Shown here piece after piece: positions 24,565 through 33,538 of a stretch of 64,000 nt of DNA. Origin of the DNA: Thalassospira sp. (GTDB lineage Bacteria; Pseudomonadota; Alphaproteobacteria; Rhodospirillales; Thalassospiraceae). The notes under the pieces are model-generated. The model did no database searches, was not told the DNA's origin, and saw only the letters and a program-made list of their open reading frames with translations. The position numbers and the translations under genes were made by a program. The stretch spans positions 60,533 to 124,532 of the forward strand of contig NZ_PAQR01000011.1 of NCBI RefSeq assembly GCF_002709775.1, read 5' to 3'. The first letter of the stretch is position 1. Each line of letters opens with the position of its first letter.

Positions 24565-27072
24565 ATGAGTTCCCGATTTCCCGCCCTGCCAATTGATGCC
24601 GTCCTGCCAGAGCTTATCTCTGCGCTTGATGGAGGCACCAATGCCGTTTTGCAGGCGCCACCGGGTGCTGGCAAGACGACCAAGGTGCCGCTGGCGTTGC
24701 TTGATTGTGCGTGGCGCGGGGATCAGAAGATCATCATGCTCGAACCCCGTCGTCTGGCCGCGCGTGCCAGTGCGCGGCGCATGGCGCAGTTACTCGGCGA
24801 GGCGGTTGGCGGGCGCGTGGGCTATCGCGTGCGCTTTGATAGCAAGGTGTCCAAGGATACAAAGATCGAGGTCGTGACCGAGGGTATTCTGGTCCGCATG
24901 ATTCAGGATGATCCGGAGCTTTCCGGCATCGCCGCAATCCTGTTTGACGAGTTCCATGAACGATCCCTTGATGCCGATCTGGGTCTGGCCCTTGCGCTTG
25001 AAACGCAAGGGGCGCTGCGCGATGACTTGCGGTTGGTGGTGATGTCCGCGACCCTTGATGGTGGACCAATTGCCGATCTGATGGGCAGCTGCCCGGTCAT
25101 CACATCCGAAGGCCGCGCCTATCCGGTTGAAACGAAATATATCCCGACCAAGCCCGATAAATGGGGCAATACCCGCATTGACGCGGAAATGACATCCGCG
25201 ATCAAAACCGCCCTGCGCGAGGAAAGCGGATCGATCCTGGCCTTCCTGCCGGGGCAGGGCGAAATCACCCGGGTTGAAAGTGCGCTTAAGGATGCGGTGG
25301 GAAGTGACGTCATCATCGCCCCGCTTTATGGCGCGATGGATGCCAAGGCGCAGGATATTGCGATCCAGCCCGCACCCGCGGGCAAGCGCAAGGTGGTTCT
25401 GGCGACGGCCATTGCCGAAACGTCGCTGACCATTGATGGCATCCGGGTGGTGGTTGATAGCGGCCTGCAACGCTTGCCGCGCTTTGATCCGGCATCGGGC
25501 ATGACACGGTTGGTGACGGTCAAGTCATCACAAGCCAGTGCCGAGCAACGGCGCGGCCGTGCCGGGCGACTGGAGCCGGGCGTGTGTTATCGGCTGTGGC
25601 CGGAAAATGAACAGCGCGCGCGAGCACCCTTTACCGCGCCCGAAATATCTGATGCCGATCTGGCCCCCCTGACGCTTGAACTGGCGCGCTGGGGTGTTAC
25701 GGATCCCAAAACCCTGCCGTGGCTGGATGTGTCGGACGCTGCCAAAATTGATCAGGCGCGCGATGTTTTGCGCGGCCTTGAAGCACTTGATGAGGATAAC
25801 CGCATTACGCCGATGGGCACTGCCATGGCCGGGTTGCCGGTCCATCCCAGATTGGCGCATATGATGTTGCGCGGCGCACAGCTTGGTCTGGATGAGGTTG
25901 CCTGTGCGCTGGCAGCACTCCTGTCTGATCGTGATTTCATGCGCGGGCGCGGGGCGGATTTGCGCATCCGGGTCGAGGCCATCCAAAAGGGCCGCGCCCC
26001 CAAAATGATCACCGAGGCCGCCAAACAACTTGCCCGCCGTTTGCGTGATGCTGCCAAACAAGCAGGGCTTGATAAATCGGCGGGGGAGAAGGTCGATCAC
26101 GCCGATGAGGTCGGGCTGCTTCTGGCCTTTGCCTACCCCGACCGGATCGGGGAACGCCGCAAGGGGGCAGACGCGCGCTATCGCCTGTCCGGCGGGCGCG
26201 GCGGTGTGTTGCCCAATGAAGATAGTCTGGCGTCTGAGCCCTATATTGCAGTTGCCGAACTTGATGGACAAGCGCGCGAAGCCAAGATTTACCTCGCTGC
26301 TCCGGTGGCGCGCGCCACCCTTGAAACCCATTTTGTCGATCAGATTTCCGAAGGCACAGAGGTTTTCTGGGATAGCCAAAGTGATGCGGTGGCCGCCCGC
26401 TGGCAACGCCGGATTGGTGCGCTGGTGCTCGAGGAAAAAGCCACCCAAGATGAGGCCGACCCCGACGCGATTGCGGCCGCCATGATCGAGGGCATCCGCA
26501 AGCTCGGTCTGCATTGCCTGCCATGGGATAAGGCATCAAACGGCCTGCGCGAACGGCTGGCGTTCCTGCATCGGGTGGAGGGGGATGCTTGGCCGGATGT
26601 TTCTGATGACGGCCTTCTGGGATCGCTTGAAGACTGGTTGGCACCTTATCTGTCGGGCATTACCAAACGCGGTCAGCTTAAGCAGATCAACCTGTCTGAG
26701 GCGTTGCTCGCCGGTATTGACTGGAACCAGCGACAGGAAATGGATCGCCTGGCGCCAACCCATTGGCAGGTGCCGACGGGCTCAAACATCCGCATTGATT
26801 ATAGTGGCGATACACCGGCGCTTCCGGTGCGCATGCAGGAAATGTTTGGCGCGACCGAAACGCCGAAGGTGGCGAATGGCAAGGTTGCCGTGACGCTTCA
26901 TCTGCTAAGCCCGGCGCAACGACCCATTCAGGTGACAAGTGATCTGATCGGGTTCTGGAACGGATCCTATGCGCAGGTGAAGGCGGAGATGAAGGGGCGC
27001 TATCCCAAACATTATTGGCCCGATGATCCCCTGATCGCCGAGCCAACGCGTCGGGTCAAAAGCCGGATGTAG
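24565..27072 (+). CDS. hrpB: ATP-dependent RNA helicase HrpB
   Basis: The 835-residue product is a DExH/D-box helicase. Motif I is APPGAGKTTKVPL (about 31-43). Motif Ia is LEPRRLAARASARRMA, motif II DEFHERSLDADL, motif III MSATLDGG, motif V VLATAIAETSLTIDGI and motif VI QRRGRAGRLEPG. Then come HA2/OB-like and HrpB C-terminal domains (FWNGSYAQVKAEMKGRYPKH). HrpB is widespread in proteobacteria; its RNA substrate is not settled. It is convergent with greB, whose stop lies 2 nt past its own. Confidence 0.95.
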   Translation: MSSRFPALPIDAVLPELISALDGGTNAVLQAPPGAGKTTKVPLALLDCAWRGDQKIIMLEPRRLAARASARRMAQLLGEAVGGRVGYRVRFDSKVSKDTKIEVVTEGILVRMIQDDPELSGIAAILFDEFHERSLDADLGLALALETQGALRDDLRLVVMSATLDGGPIADLMGSCPVITSEGRAYPVETKYIPTKPDKWGNTRIDAEMTSAIKTALREESGSILAFLPGQGEITRVESALKDAVGSDVIIAPLYGAMDAKAQDIAIQPAPAGKRKVVLATAIAETSLTIDGIRVVVDSGLQRLPRFDPASGMTRLVTVKSSQASAEQRRGRAGRLEPGVCYRLWPENEQRARAPFTAPEISDADLAPLTLELARWGVTDPKTLPWLDVSDAAKIDQARDVLRGLEALDEDNRITPMGTAMAGLPVHPRLAHMMLRGAQLGLDEVACALAALLSDRDFMRGRGADLRIRVEAIQKGRAPKMITEAAKQLARRLRDAAKQAGLDKSAGEKVDHADEVGLLLAFAYPDRIGERRKGADARYRLSGGRGGVLPNEDSLASEPYIAVAELDGQAREAKIYLAAPVARATLETHFVDQISEGTEVFWDSQSDAVAARWQRRIGALVLEEKATQDEADPDAIAAAMIEGIRKLGLHCLPWDKASNGLRERLAFLHRVEGDAWPDVSDDGLLGSLEDWLAPYLSGITKRGQLKQINLSEALLAGIDWNQRQEMDRLAPTHWQVPTGSNIRIDYSGDTPALPVRMQEMFGATETPKVANGKVAVTLHLLSPAQRPIQVTSDLIGFWNGSYAQVKAEMKGRYPKHYWPDDPLIAEPTRRVKSRM

Positions 27073-27074
27073 TG

Positions 27075-27554
27075 TTACGCCGGATAACTGATCTCAAGGA
27101 TTTCGAGCTCGTCCTCGCCGGCCGGGGTGCGGACCGTGACGACATCGCCGACGCCCGATTTCATCAGGGCGCGTGCGACCGGGGAGATCCAGCTGATCTT
27201 GCCGTTGAGGCTGTCTGCCTCGTCCTCGCCGACGATGCGGATGGTTTTTTCTTCGTCCCGCGCATTCACATAAGTGACGGTGGCGCCAAAGAAGATGTGG
27301 GCATGATCGGGTTGTTCGGCGGCGCGGACAACTACGGCATCTTCGATCCGCTTGCGCAGATAGCGCACGCGGCGATCAATTTCGCGCAGGCGCTTTTTGC
27401 CATAGATGTAATCCCCGTTTTCCGAACGATCGCCATTGCCCGCCGCCCAATGGACGACGGCTACGACTTCCGGCCGTTCCTTTTTCCAAAGGTGGTCAAG
27501 TTCGGATTTAAGGGCGTTAAGCCCTTCGGGGGTGATGTAAATCGGTCTGTCCAT
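27075..27554 (-). CDS. greB: Transcription elongation factor GreB
   Basis: The product has 159 residues. The N-terminal antiparallel coiled coil (YITPEGLNALKSELDHLWKK to LRKRIEDAVVV) carries GNGDRSENGDYIYGKKRLREIDRR, with the acidic tip residues that enter the RNA polymerase secondary channel and trigger cleavage of backtracked RNA. The C-terminal FKBP-like domain starts at about residue 80 (IFFGATVTYVNARDEE, then SPVARALMKSGVGDVV). The spacing of the tip and the KRLREIDRRVRYL helix fit GreB rather than GreA. It is followed convergently by hrpB. Confidence 0.92.
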   Translation of the reverse strand: MDRPIYITPEGLNALKSELDHLWKKERPEVVAVVHWAAGNGDRSENGDYIYGKKRLREIDRRVRYLRKRIEDAVVVRAAEQPDHAHIFFGATVTYVNARDEEKTIRIVGEDEADSLNGKISWISPVARALMKSGVGDVVTVRTPAGEDELEILEISYPA

Positions 27555-27595
27555 GGCCTGCGTTTTAGCGCAAAGCAGATGGTTGGAAAAGAGAT

Positions 27596-27633
27596 CAAAA
27601 AAAGCAGCGCCAGATTGGTGTCCGGCGCTGCTT
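27596..27633 (-). terminator. Rho-independent terminator of the MFS gene
   Basis: AAGCAGCGCC (27602-27611) and GGCGCTGCTT (27624-27633) form a perfect 10-bp stem. On the minus strand it runs into TTTTTTT. It lies between the end of the MFS gene and the start of greB on the same strand. Confidence 0.85.
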
Positions 27634-27665
27634 GATATTGGTGAAACGGCTATGTGCCGCTTGCG

Positions 27666-28916
27666 TTATGCCTTGGCAGTCGAGCGCAGTTCGCGGTCAT
27701 CAATCGGCATATGCACAAGAGCGGCAAAGACGCCAAGTGCGACCGAGACCCACCAGACAGCATCGAAATTACCGGTCATGTCATAAACAATCCCGCCCAT
27801 CCAGGCGCCAAAGAACGCGCCGATCTGGTGGCTGAGCATGACGATGCCAAACAGGGTGGCCATGTAACGCGGACCGAAGACCTGCGCGATTAGCCCGCTG
27901 GTGAGCGGCACGGTGGATAGCCAAAGCGCGCCAAGTGTTGCGGAAAACAGCAAGATGGTTTCAGAGGTTTTGGGCGCAAAGATAAAGATCAGAATGACCA
28001 CAGCCCGCATGCCGTAAATGAATGACAGGCCGAACTTCTTGCTAAACCGTCCGCCGGCCCAACCCGCCGTCAGCGTGCCAAAGATGTTAAACAGGCCGAT
28101 CAGTGCCAGACCTTCGGCCGCAACAGAACTTGGCAGACCGCATAGGGCGGTAAAGGTCGGCAGGTGGGTGGTCACCACGGCTACGTGAAAGCCACAGACA
28201 AAGAAGCCGGCATTGAGCAACATGAAGCCGCGATGTTTGCGCGCCTCGTGAAAGGCTGCCATCAGACCTTGCGGGCCAAGGTCGGGTGTTGCTGTCGGGC
28301 TATGGCCATCGGCCTTGCCGGTCAGTGCAAAGGCGGCCGGGACCATCAGCATGGCAATGGCGGCCAAAATCATAAGTGTTGTGACATAACCGAGCGAGCC
28401 ATTGAGCATCTGCGCGGTCGGGGCCATGACAAACTGCCCGACGGAGCCGCCGGCCGAGGCAAGGCCAAGTGCAAAGCTGCGTTTATGGGGCGGGAAGACA
28501 CGGCTGATGGCGGCCAGAATGACAGGGAAACTGGTGGAGCCAACGCCGGTACCAATCAGGAAGCCAGCCGTCAGGTGCAGTTCACCGGGCGAGCTTGAGG
28601 TGCCCATCATGTAAAGGCCTGCGGCATAGATTGCAGCCCCGCCAATCAGGGTTCGTGTGGTGCCAAAGCGGTCGGCAAGTGCGCCGGCAATCGGGGCGGA
28701 AACACCCCACATCAGATTCTGAATGGCAAAGGCCAGACCGAATGTCGCAGCACTCCAGCCGGTGTCATTGAGCATGTTTGGAATGAAAAGCCCGAGCGAC
28801 TGGCGCACACCAAGGTTGAGCGACAGCACAAGGCCGCCACACAGCAATACGATCCAGGGAAACCATTTGGTGGCGCGCAAAAGCGCCATACGGGTGGGGC
28901 TTTGAGTGGGGCTCAT
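27666..28916 (-). CDS. MFS transporter, oxalate/formate or monocarboxylate type
   Basis: The product has 416 residues and 12 predicted membrane helices. The first helices hold LSLNLGVRQSLGLFIPNML and TGWSAATFGLAFAIQNLMWGVSAPIAGALADRFGTTRTLIGG, which includes the MFS motif A (GxLaDrxGxrxxl). The second half begins at about residue 225 (MAAFHEARKHRGFML). The GWS-A-F-A-Q-L-G pattern is typical of the OFA/monocarboxylate branch. The substrate is unknown. It is preceded on the same strand by a LysR regulator (78 nt gap), which may control it. Confidence 0.82.
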   Translation of the reverse strand: MSPTQSPTRMALLRATKWFPWIVLLCGGLVLSLNLGVRQSLGLFIPNMLNDTGWSAATFGLAFAIQNLMWGVSAPIAGALADRFGTTRTLIGGAAIYAAGLYMMGTSSSPGELHLTAGFLIGTGVGSTSFPVILAAISRVFPPHKRSFALGLASAGGSVGQFVMAPTAQMLNGSLGYVTTLMILAAIAMLMVPAAFALTGKADGHSPTATPDLGPQGLMAAFHEARKHRGFMLLNAGFFVCGFHVAVVTTHLPTFTALCGLPSSVAAEGLALIGLFNIFGTLTAGWAGGRFSKKFGLSFIYGMRAVVILIFIFAPKTSETILLFSATLGALWLSTVPLTSGLIAQVFGPRYMATLFGIVMLSHQIGAFFGAWMGGIVYDMTGNFDAVWWVSVALGVFAALVHMPIDDRELRSTAKA

Positions 28917-28994
28917 GACGTTTTCTCCGGCGAGATACCTGTTTTGTTGTTGTGATAGTGAACGCGGTGGCGCTATGCGTCCAATTCATTCGGA

Positions 28995-29942
28995 TTATGA
29001 AGCTGATAACATTTCTGCATGATCGATGTTGGATATTTTACCGGCCTCCATCACAAGCTCCCCGACCTTGTCGATAATGTCATCAAGATCGGAACTTGAA
29101 GCGCGGCGGATCAGCGTGATCGCCATACCCCAATTCATGCCGGGAATATCAAGGATTTTGATGCGATCGGCTGCCGGGCTGTGCAGGCAGAAACGTCGCG
29201 CCATGATGCCATATCCGGCCCCGGCAGCGACCATTTCGATCTGCAATTCAAGGGCGGACACCTCAAGGACCGAGGTAAATTCGACCCCGTTTTTATGCGC
29301 CCATGCATTGCCAAGTGCGCGGAAGGTGCAGCCTTCGGGCATCAGGATCATCGGGTTTTGGGCAAGCTCGGCAATATTGGCTGGATGATCGCGGCCGGAT
29401 TTCGGGCCAATGGCGACGATATGATCATCAAGCAATGTTTGTGGTGACAGGCTTGCTGGCAAATCGCGGCTTTGCACCCCGCCAACAATGCCATTCGGCC
29501 CATCAAGCGAGAGCATGGCATCAATTTCGCCCCGGCGCAGAAGCGGAAGAAGCTCCGCCGACCAGCCCATCTTGATCGAAAGCGACATATCCGGGAACAT
29601 CTGGTGCAGGGCGCGAAGTTCGCTGGCAGCAAGAAGCGGGGCTGCCCCGTGGCTCAGGCCAAGCCGGAACGGGCCGTGGCGTTTGGTGTTACCGGCAACC
29701 GAGTCACTGAACCCGTCAAGGCGTCGCAGAAGATCGCGGGCCTCGGTAAGCGCCCGGTGGCCGGCGATGGTCGGTTGCAGTGGCTTGGTCGTGCGATCAA
29801 ACAGGCTTTTGCCGATGCGTTCTTCAAGGCGCTGGATCCGGCGGGTGACGGCGGGCTGTGTCAGGCCAAGGCGATCTGCGGCACCGTGAAAGGATTGCGC
29901 GTCGGCAACAGCGATAAGGGTTTCAAGCTCGCGGGTGTCCAT
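28995..29942 (-). CDS. LysR-family transcriptional regulator
   Basis: The product has 315 residues. The winged-helix HTH is at 1-60 (LETLIAVADAQSFHGAADRLGLTQPAVTRRIQRLEERIG), followed by a linker helix and an effector-binding domain in two lobes from about residue 92. LGLSHGAAPLLAASELRALHQMFPDMSLSIKMG is the typical first strand-helix. It is upstream of, and parallel with, the MFS gene, which is its most likely target. A tandem layout is less usual than a divergent one for LysR pairs, so the link is moderate. Confidence 0.88.
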   Translation of the reverse strand: MDTRELETLIAVADAQSFHGAADRLGLTQPAVTRRIQRLEERIGKSLFDRTTKPLQPTIAGHRALTEARDLLRRLDGFSDSVAGNTKRHGPFRLGLSHGAAPLLAASELRALHQMFPDMSLSIKMGWSAELLPLLRRGEIDAMLSLDGPNGIVGGVQSRDLPASLSPQTLLDDHIVAIGPKSGRDHPANIAELAQNPMILMPEGCTFRALGNAWAHKNGVEFTSVLEVSALELQIEMVAAGAGYGIMARRFCLHSPAADRIKILDIPGMNWGMAITLIRRASSSDLDDIIDKVGELVMEAGKISNIDHAEMLSAS

Positions 29943-30034
29943 GGGGCTGTCCTGATCATTCCGGGATCAGGGGAGTGTCCGCCAAACAGCAAGGTCATGC
30001 AAGGAATCTATTGTCTCGCAACAATTGATGCATT

Positions 30035-31210
30035 TCATGCATTGGCGGGTGTGAGGGCCGCATTCCTGTCGCGTTTGACCTTTGCCTTGAAGGCGGTTGC
30101 GGCTGCCGTATAGCCGCCTTCGCCACCATCAAGAAAATGGAAATGCGCATCATTGGTGATCGATGGCACGATGCAGGTCATGATCGCACTGCGTTGGCGA
30201 TGGGTGCCGAAATGCACCGCACCGCTGAGCTCGGCGGCGTGCAGGTGTGCCTCGACCTCTTCGGCGCGCGCGGCACTGCACATCACCGTCATCCACAATC
30301 CATCGCCAAATTTACGAAAGTCGGTGTTATAGCCGGTGTAATCGCGATAGCGGCGCGGATCAAACGCGCCAAGCTTCCAGCCGGTTTTCATCAGGATGGC
30401 CGCGATCAGCGCGATATAAAGCGCCTTGAGCCAGGCTTTGACATAGCCGCCTTCCTTGTGTTTGGTCGCCTCGGCCTCAAGATGCAGGCCGGGCGGCGGA
30501 AAGGCGACGTCGGGGCCGCTTGCCGGGATCGGGCTGCTTTTGCGCGGGCTGTCATCAAGGATGGCAAACAGATTGCCCACGGTCTCATCAAACTGCGCTC
30601 GGTCATCGCGCGGGGCAACAATGATCGACAGGATCACATCTGATCCTTCGGCCCGGATCGGTGACCAGCGGCATGACAGCCCGGTCAGATCGGGGCGGCT
30701 GCCGGGTGGGGCAGGCGGGATCAGGTTGTTGCCCTGCTTCATCTGGTCTTCGGCCCATTGCATGCCGCGGCCGGCAAACATGGCATAGGATACAGGATTG
30801 GAGACAGCATAGCGGGCAACACGCACATCACGGTTTGCCGCGCGGATATCGGAAATCCTGACCAGCCCAACCCGCAATTCGAGATCAAGTGTTTCAACCG
30901 CCCAGGTCGCAGTTGCGGCCATGGCATCGCGCACGGCATCGATTTTATCAGGCGGGCAGGCGAAGCTTGCGCCATCACCGCCAAACAGGAATGGATAGTC
31001 GGAATGGCCAAGCGCGTTACTGACCGCGCAAATAACCGATGCGCCGACCATATTGACGTCCTTGTACCGCCCGGCTTCGACCGCCTTGGTCGATCCGATG
31101 ACATCGGACGTGCCGACCCACCAGTCATCGGGCAGGGCATGATAAACCCCGCCATCGAGGACTTTTTCAAAGGCGTCAAAGGTGGGTATGTCGAGATAAA
31201 GGTTGGTCAC
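30035..31210 (-). CDS. DUF3095 domain protein
   Basis: The product has 391 residues. The N-terminal half (LPDDWWVGTSDVIGSTKAVEAGRYKDVNMVGASVI, FLFGGDGASFACP) looks like a class III nucleotidyl-cyclase fold: an Asp after a Thr/Ser turn, a Gly-Gly-Asp-Gly segment and a basic helix. This is the DUF3095 pattern. A hydrophobic stretch (ALYIALIAAILM, about residue 270-281) lies in the middle. The C-terminal half repeats FRKFGDGLWMTVMCSAARAEEVEAHL and GTHRQRSAIMTCIV, reminiscent of an adenylate-cyclase-associated end. Enzymatic activity is unproven. It stands between the LysR gene and slyX on the same strand. Confidence 0.75.
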   Translation of the reverse strand: MTNLYLDIPTFDAFEKVLDGGVYHALPDDWWVGTSDVIGSTKAVEAGRYKDVNMVGASVICAVSNALGHSDYPFLFGGDGASFACPPDKIDAVRDAMAATATWAVETLDLELRVGLVRISDIRAANRDVRVARYAVSNPVSYAMFAGRGMQWAEDQMKQGNNLIPPAPPGSRPDLTGLSCRWSPIRAEGSDVILSIIVAPRDDRAQFDETVGNLFAILDDSPRKSSPIPASGPDVAFPPPGLHLEAEATKHKEGGYVKAWLKALYIALIAAILMKTGWKLGAFDPRRYRDYTGYNTDFRKFGDGLWMTVMCSAARAEEVEAHLHAAELSGAVHFGTHRQRSAIMTCIVPSITNDAHFHFLDGGEGGYTAAATAFKAKVKRDRNAALTPANA

Positions 31211-31264
31211 ATCGGTCTTTCAAATGCGCGGGATGGCAGCCGAAATCGACGGACCGCAATGCCA

Positions 31265-31483
31265 TCAGTAATGCGGTGGTGGAGCGTCGTCTTCTGGTGC
31301 TGTACGCAGGAAATCGATCATGCGTTTAATATCAGATGACATTAATTTGTTCTGACGTTCTAGAACATCAATACGATCCCACTGCGATTTGATCATGTCG
31401 GACAGGTCGCTGACGACGGTTTCCATGTGGGTAAGCTGTGTTTCAAGCTCTGTGACGCGGCTGTCGATTTCTTCGTGGCTCAT
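31265..31483 (-). CDS. slyX: SlyX family protein
   Basis: The product has 72 residues: one coiled-coil helix (EEIDSRVTELETQLTHMETVVSDLSDMIKSQWDRIDVLERQ) and a proline-rich tail ending APPPHY. Size, coiled coil and the PPPHY end are those of SlyX. Its cellular role is unknown. The start at 31483 (MSHEE) is preferred to a 6-codon longer in-frame start. It lies 54 nt upstream of the DUF3095 gene on the same strand. Confidence 0.85.
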   Translation of the reverse strand: MSHEEIDSRVTELETQLTHMETVVSDLSDMIKSQWDRIDVLERQNKLMSSDIKRMIDFLRTAPEDDAPPPHY

Positions 31484-31594
31484 GACTTCGATCTTCTGCA
31501 AATGACTTTGTTTCGTGCTTTTAGCGCGGCTTGCGGTATATGCAAGCCTGTGGCACGACTGCCCGGAGCGGACCCTAACATATCTGGATGGTTG

Positions 31595-32140
31595 ATGACT
31601 GATTTATCCGTACTGGCCCTTGTCGGGATTATTTTGGCGCTGATTGCGGTTTATGCAATCCGTCTGCGTGCTGTTCCGATGCCGACGTCACCCAAGGCGG
31701 CCGAAGAAATCATCGCCTATATCCCGAATGATACCAAGGTGGTGACCGATTTCGGATCGGGCTGGGGTGATCTTGCTTTGGCGATTGCGCGCGCAAGGAC
31801 CGACGTCAAAGTATCGGGGATCGAGCTTTCGCCAATCCCTTATGCCATCAGTCGCATGCGTGCCGTGTTGGCGGCCAAGCCCAATCTTGATTTTATCCGG
31901 GCTGATTTTCGCACCCTTGATCGTGATCCAGGGGATGTTGTGGTCTGTTTCCTTGATCCGCGCGTGATGAGCGATGTGGGGGATGTTTTGGCCGAACGGA
32001 TGGTAAACGGCGGGATCGTGATATCGCGCGCCTTTGCCATTCCGGGGTGGCAGGCCTTTGGCGAAGTGCCGATGAAAACCGGGTCGGATCGACTTTACCT
32101 GTATCGGATCGGCAGTCACAAGCCGGGCATTGTCGCCTGA
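31595..32140 (+). CDS. Class I SAM-dependent methyltransferase with N-terminal membrane helix
   Basis: The product has 181 residues. TM helix at 4-22 (LSVLALVGIILALIAVYAI). The Rossmann motif I is VVTDFGSGWGDLALAIAR, with motif II VSGIELSPIPY and ADFRTLDRDPGDVVVCFLDP in the region of motif IV. The fold is like that of small antibiotic- or protein-modifying methyltransferases anchored to the inner membrane. The target is unknown. The start is the ATG at 31595; no strong ribosome binding site is seen and an upstream in-frame ATG at 31502 exists. Just downstream lies a MITE-like element. Confidence 0.75.
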   Translation: MTDLSVLALVGIILALIAVYAIRLRAVPMPTSPKAAEEIIAYIPNDTKVVTDFGSGWGDLALAIARARTDVKVSGIELSPIPYAISRMRAVLAAKPNLDFIRADFRTLDRDPGDVVVCFLDPRVMSDVGDVLAERMVNGGIVISRAFAIPGWQAFGEVPMKTGSDRLYLYRIGSHKPGIVA

Positions 32141-32152
32141 TCTTTCGGGGAC

Positions 32153-32419
32153 CTAGGGTCCAAACTCATTCAAATAATCGTCCCGGTCTCCCGGATTTGT
32201 GCGGATACGCGAAGCAAAAACGCAGGAAGATATATATCTTTCAATGTTTTGCGACAAAGTAGCCCGTGCAAATCCGGGTGATCCGAAGGACAATTGATGT
32301 GAGAGAAAGCCTCTGCGTCAAATCCCTTGGTCGGGGATCACCCCGATCTGCGGGCTTTTCCTTGCCATTTCTCTCATATCAATTGCCGGGTCGGTCATTT
32401 GAATGAGTTTGGACCCTAG
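32153..32419. mobile_element. MITE-like element, 259 bp, with 4-bp target duplication
   Basis: GGTCCAAACTCATTCAAAT at 32157-32175 is repeated as an exact inverted copy at 32397-32415. CTAG flanks both ends (32153-32156, 32416-32419), a direct repeat of the YTAR type used by IS5-family elements. Similarity of the ends continues imperfectly for about 11 more bases. There is no ORF for a transposase, so it is non-autonomous. Inside are structured arms: AAGATATATATCTT palindrome (32227-32240), an 18-bp arm at 32291-32308 with a one-mismatch partner at 32368-32385, and CGGGGATCACCCCG (32332-32345). It lies between the methyltransferase gene and the end of the GDCCVxC gene. Confidence 0.8.
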
Positions 32420-32667
32420 TTACCGTGTCCGCAACAGCCGCCATCTTTGCTCCGGCCATGCAACTGGATCGGCGGGCAGGGGACGGTGCCATAAGAACAG
32501 AAAACGCAGCAGTCGCCCGGTTTGGGTCGCAAAACAGCGCCGCAGCCCTTGCAGTCGTAGAAATACTGGCAGGCATCGGTCGGCATGGTTTCGGTTTCGA
32601 TATGCCCGCATTCGGGGCAGGTCAAAACCGATGTCAGTTCGACGGAAACGGGATCAGTCTTCTTCAT
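32416..32667 (-). CDS. GDCCVxC domain protein, cysteine-rich
   Basis: The product has 83 residues with 11 cysteines. TCPECGHIETETMPTDACQYFYDCKGCG resembles a zinc ribbon (Cys17, 20, 33, 39, 42). GDCCVFCSYGTVPCPPIQ (51-68) is the family hallmark, which in some organisms contains selenocysteine. Here all positions are Cys. The tail GGCCGHGN adds two more. The function is unknown; relatives are often found with mercury or metal resistance genes. Its TAG stop is formed by the CTAG target duplication of the adjacent MITE-like element. Its start overlaps the end of the upstream dehydrogenase gene by 14 nt. Confidence 0.82.
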   Translation of the reverse strand: MKKTDPVSVELTSVLTCPECGHIETETMPTDACQYFYDCKGCGAVLRPKPGDCCVFCSYGTVPCPPIQLHGRSKDGGCCGHGN

Positions 32668-33538
32668 AGACTTTGATCAGGGCGGAGTGATCCAGATCGC
32701 CATCGCCCATTTCGATCAGTTCGTCATAAAGTTCCATGGCAAGGCGGGTGATCGGCAGTTCGACACCCAGTTCGCCTTCGGCAAATTCAAGCGCCTGGAA
32801 CAGGTCCTTGCGTTGGGTAACGACCTTGCCGCCCGGCACGAAATTGCGTTCGATCATGCGTTCGCCGTGCTTTTGCAGGATGGCTGAATCGGCAAAACCA
32901 CCCGTAAGTGCTGAACGCAGTTTTTCCAGATCGACATTGGCTTCATCGGCCATGGAAAAGGCTTCGGCAACTGCGCCAATGGTGATGCCGACAATCATCT
33001 GGTTGGCGGCCTTGGCGATCTGACCGGAACTGACGTCCCCAACATGGGTAACGCGTGCGCCCAGAACATCAAACACACGGCGTGCACGTTCGAAATCTTC
33101 CTTTTCCGCCCCAACCATGATCGAAAGTGTGCCGTTTTCAGCCCCGTGCGTGCCGCCCGATACCGGGGCATCAATCCAGGTGCCTCCAGCCTCATCAACC
33201 GCATCGGCAAAACGCCGGGTCGCCTCGACCGAGGTGGTGCCCATATCGATGACAATCGTGCCTTCTTCCATGCCATCAATAATGCCGTCTTCACCCAGAA
33301 GGACGTTTTCAAGCGCGACCGTGTTGGCTACACAGATGATGACAATATCAGCCTCGGCCGCGGCATCGGCCGGGGTTCCGGCTGTGGCGATGCCAAGGTC
33401 TTCAAAGGCATTAAGCGTCTCGGGATTGCGGGTATTGACGGTCAGAACCGCACCGGCCTTTTCAAGATTAAGCGCCATCGGACGCCCCATCAATCCAAGT
33501 CCGATGAAGGCAATGTTTTCCCCGGAAAGAGCGGTCAT
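32654..33538 (-). CDS. NAD(P)-dependent beta-hydroxyacid dehydrogenase (tartronate semialdehyde reductase-like)
   Basis: The product has 294 residues. The Rossmann signature is IAFIGLGLMGRPMALNLEKAG (9-29), followed by VIDMGTTSVEATRRFA and the substrate-binding block WIDAPVSGGTHGAENGTLSIMVG. The catalytic lysine is in GQIAKAANQMIVGITIGAVAEAF, and the C-terminal helical domain holds LFQALEFAEGELGVELPIT. Members reduce tartronate semialdehyde, 3-hydroxyisobutyrate and similar compounds; substrate choice is not readable here. It is co-transcribed with the GDCCVxC gene (14-nt overlap), which may be incidental. Confidence 0.85.
   Translation of the reverse strand: MTALSGENIAFIGLGLMGRPMALNLEKAGAVLTVNTRNPETLNAFEDLGIATAGTPADAAAEADIVIICVANTVALENVLLGEDGIIDGMEEGTIVIDMGTTSVEATRRFADAVDEAGGTWIDAPVSGGTHGAENGTLSIMVGAEKEDFERARRVFDVLGARVTHVGDVSSGQIAKAANQMIVGITIGAVAEAFSMADEANVDLEKLRSALTGGFADSAILQKHGERMIERNFVPGGKVVTQRKDLFQALEFAEGELGVELPITRLAMELYDELIEMGDGDLDHSALIKVYEED

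Noticed and set aside
32503-32518. Selenocysteine at the GDCCVxC motif
   Set aside because: All codons at the motif are TGC/TGT; no in-frame TGA is present before the TAG stop.
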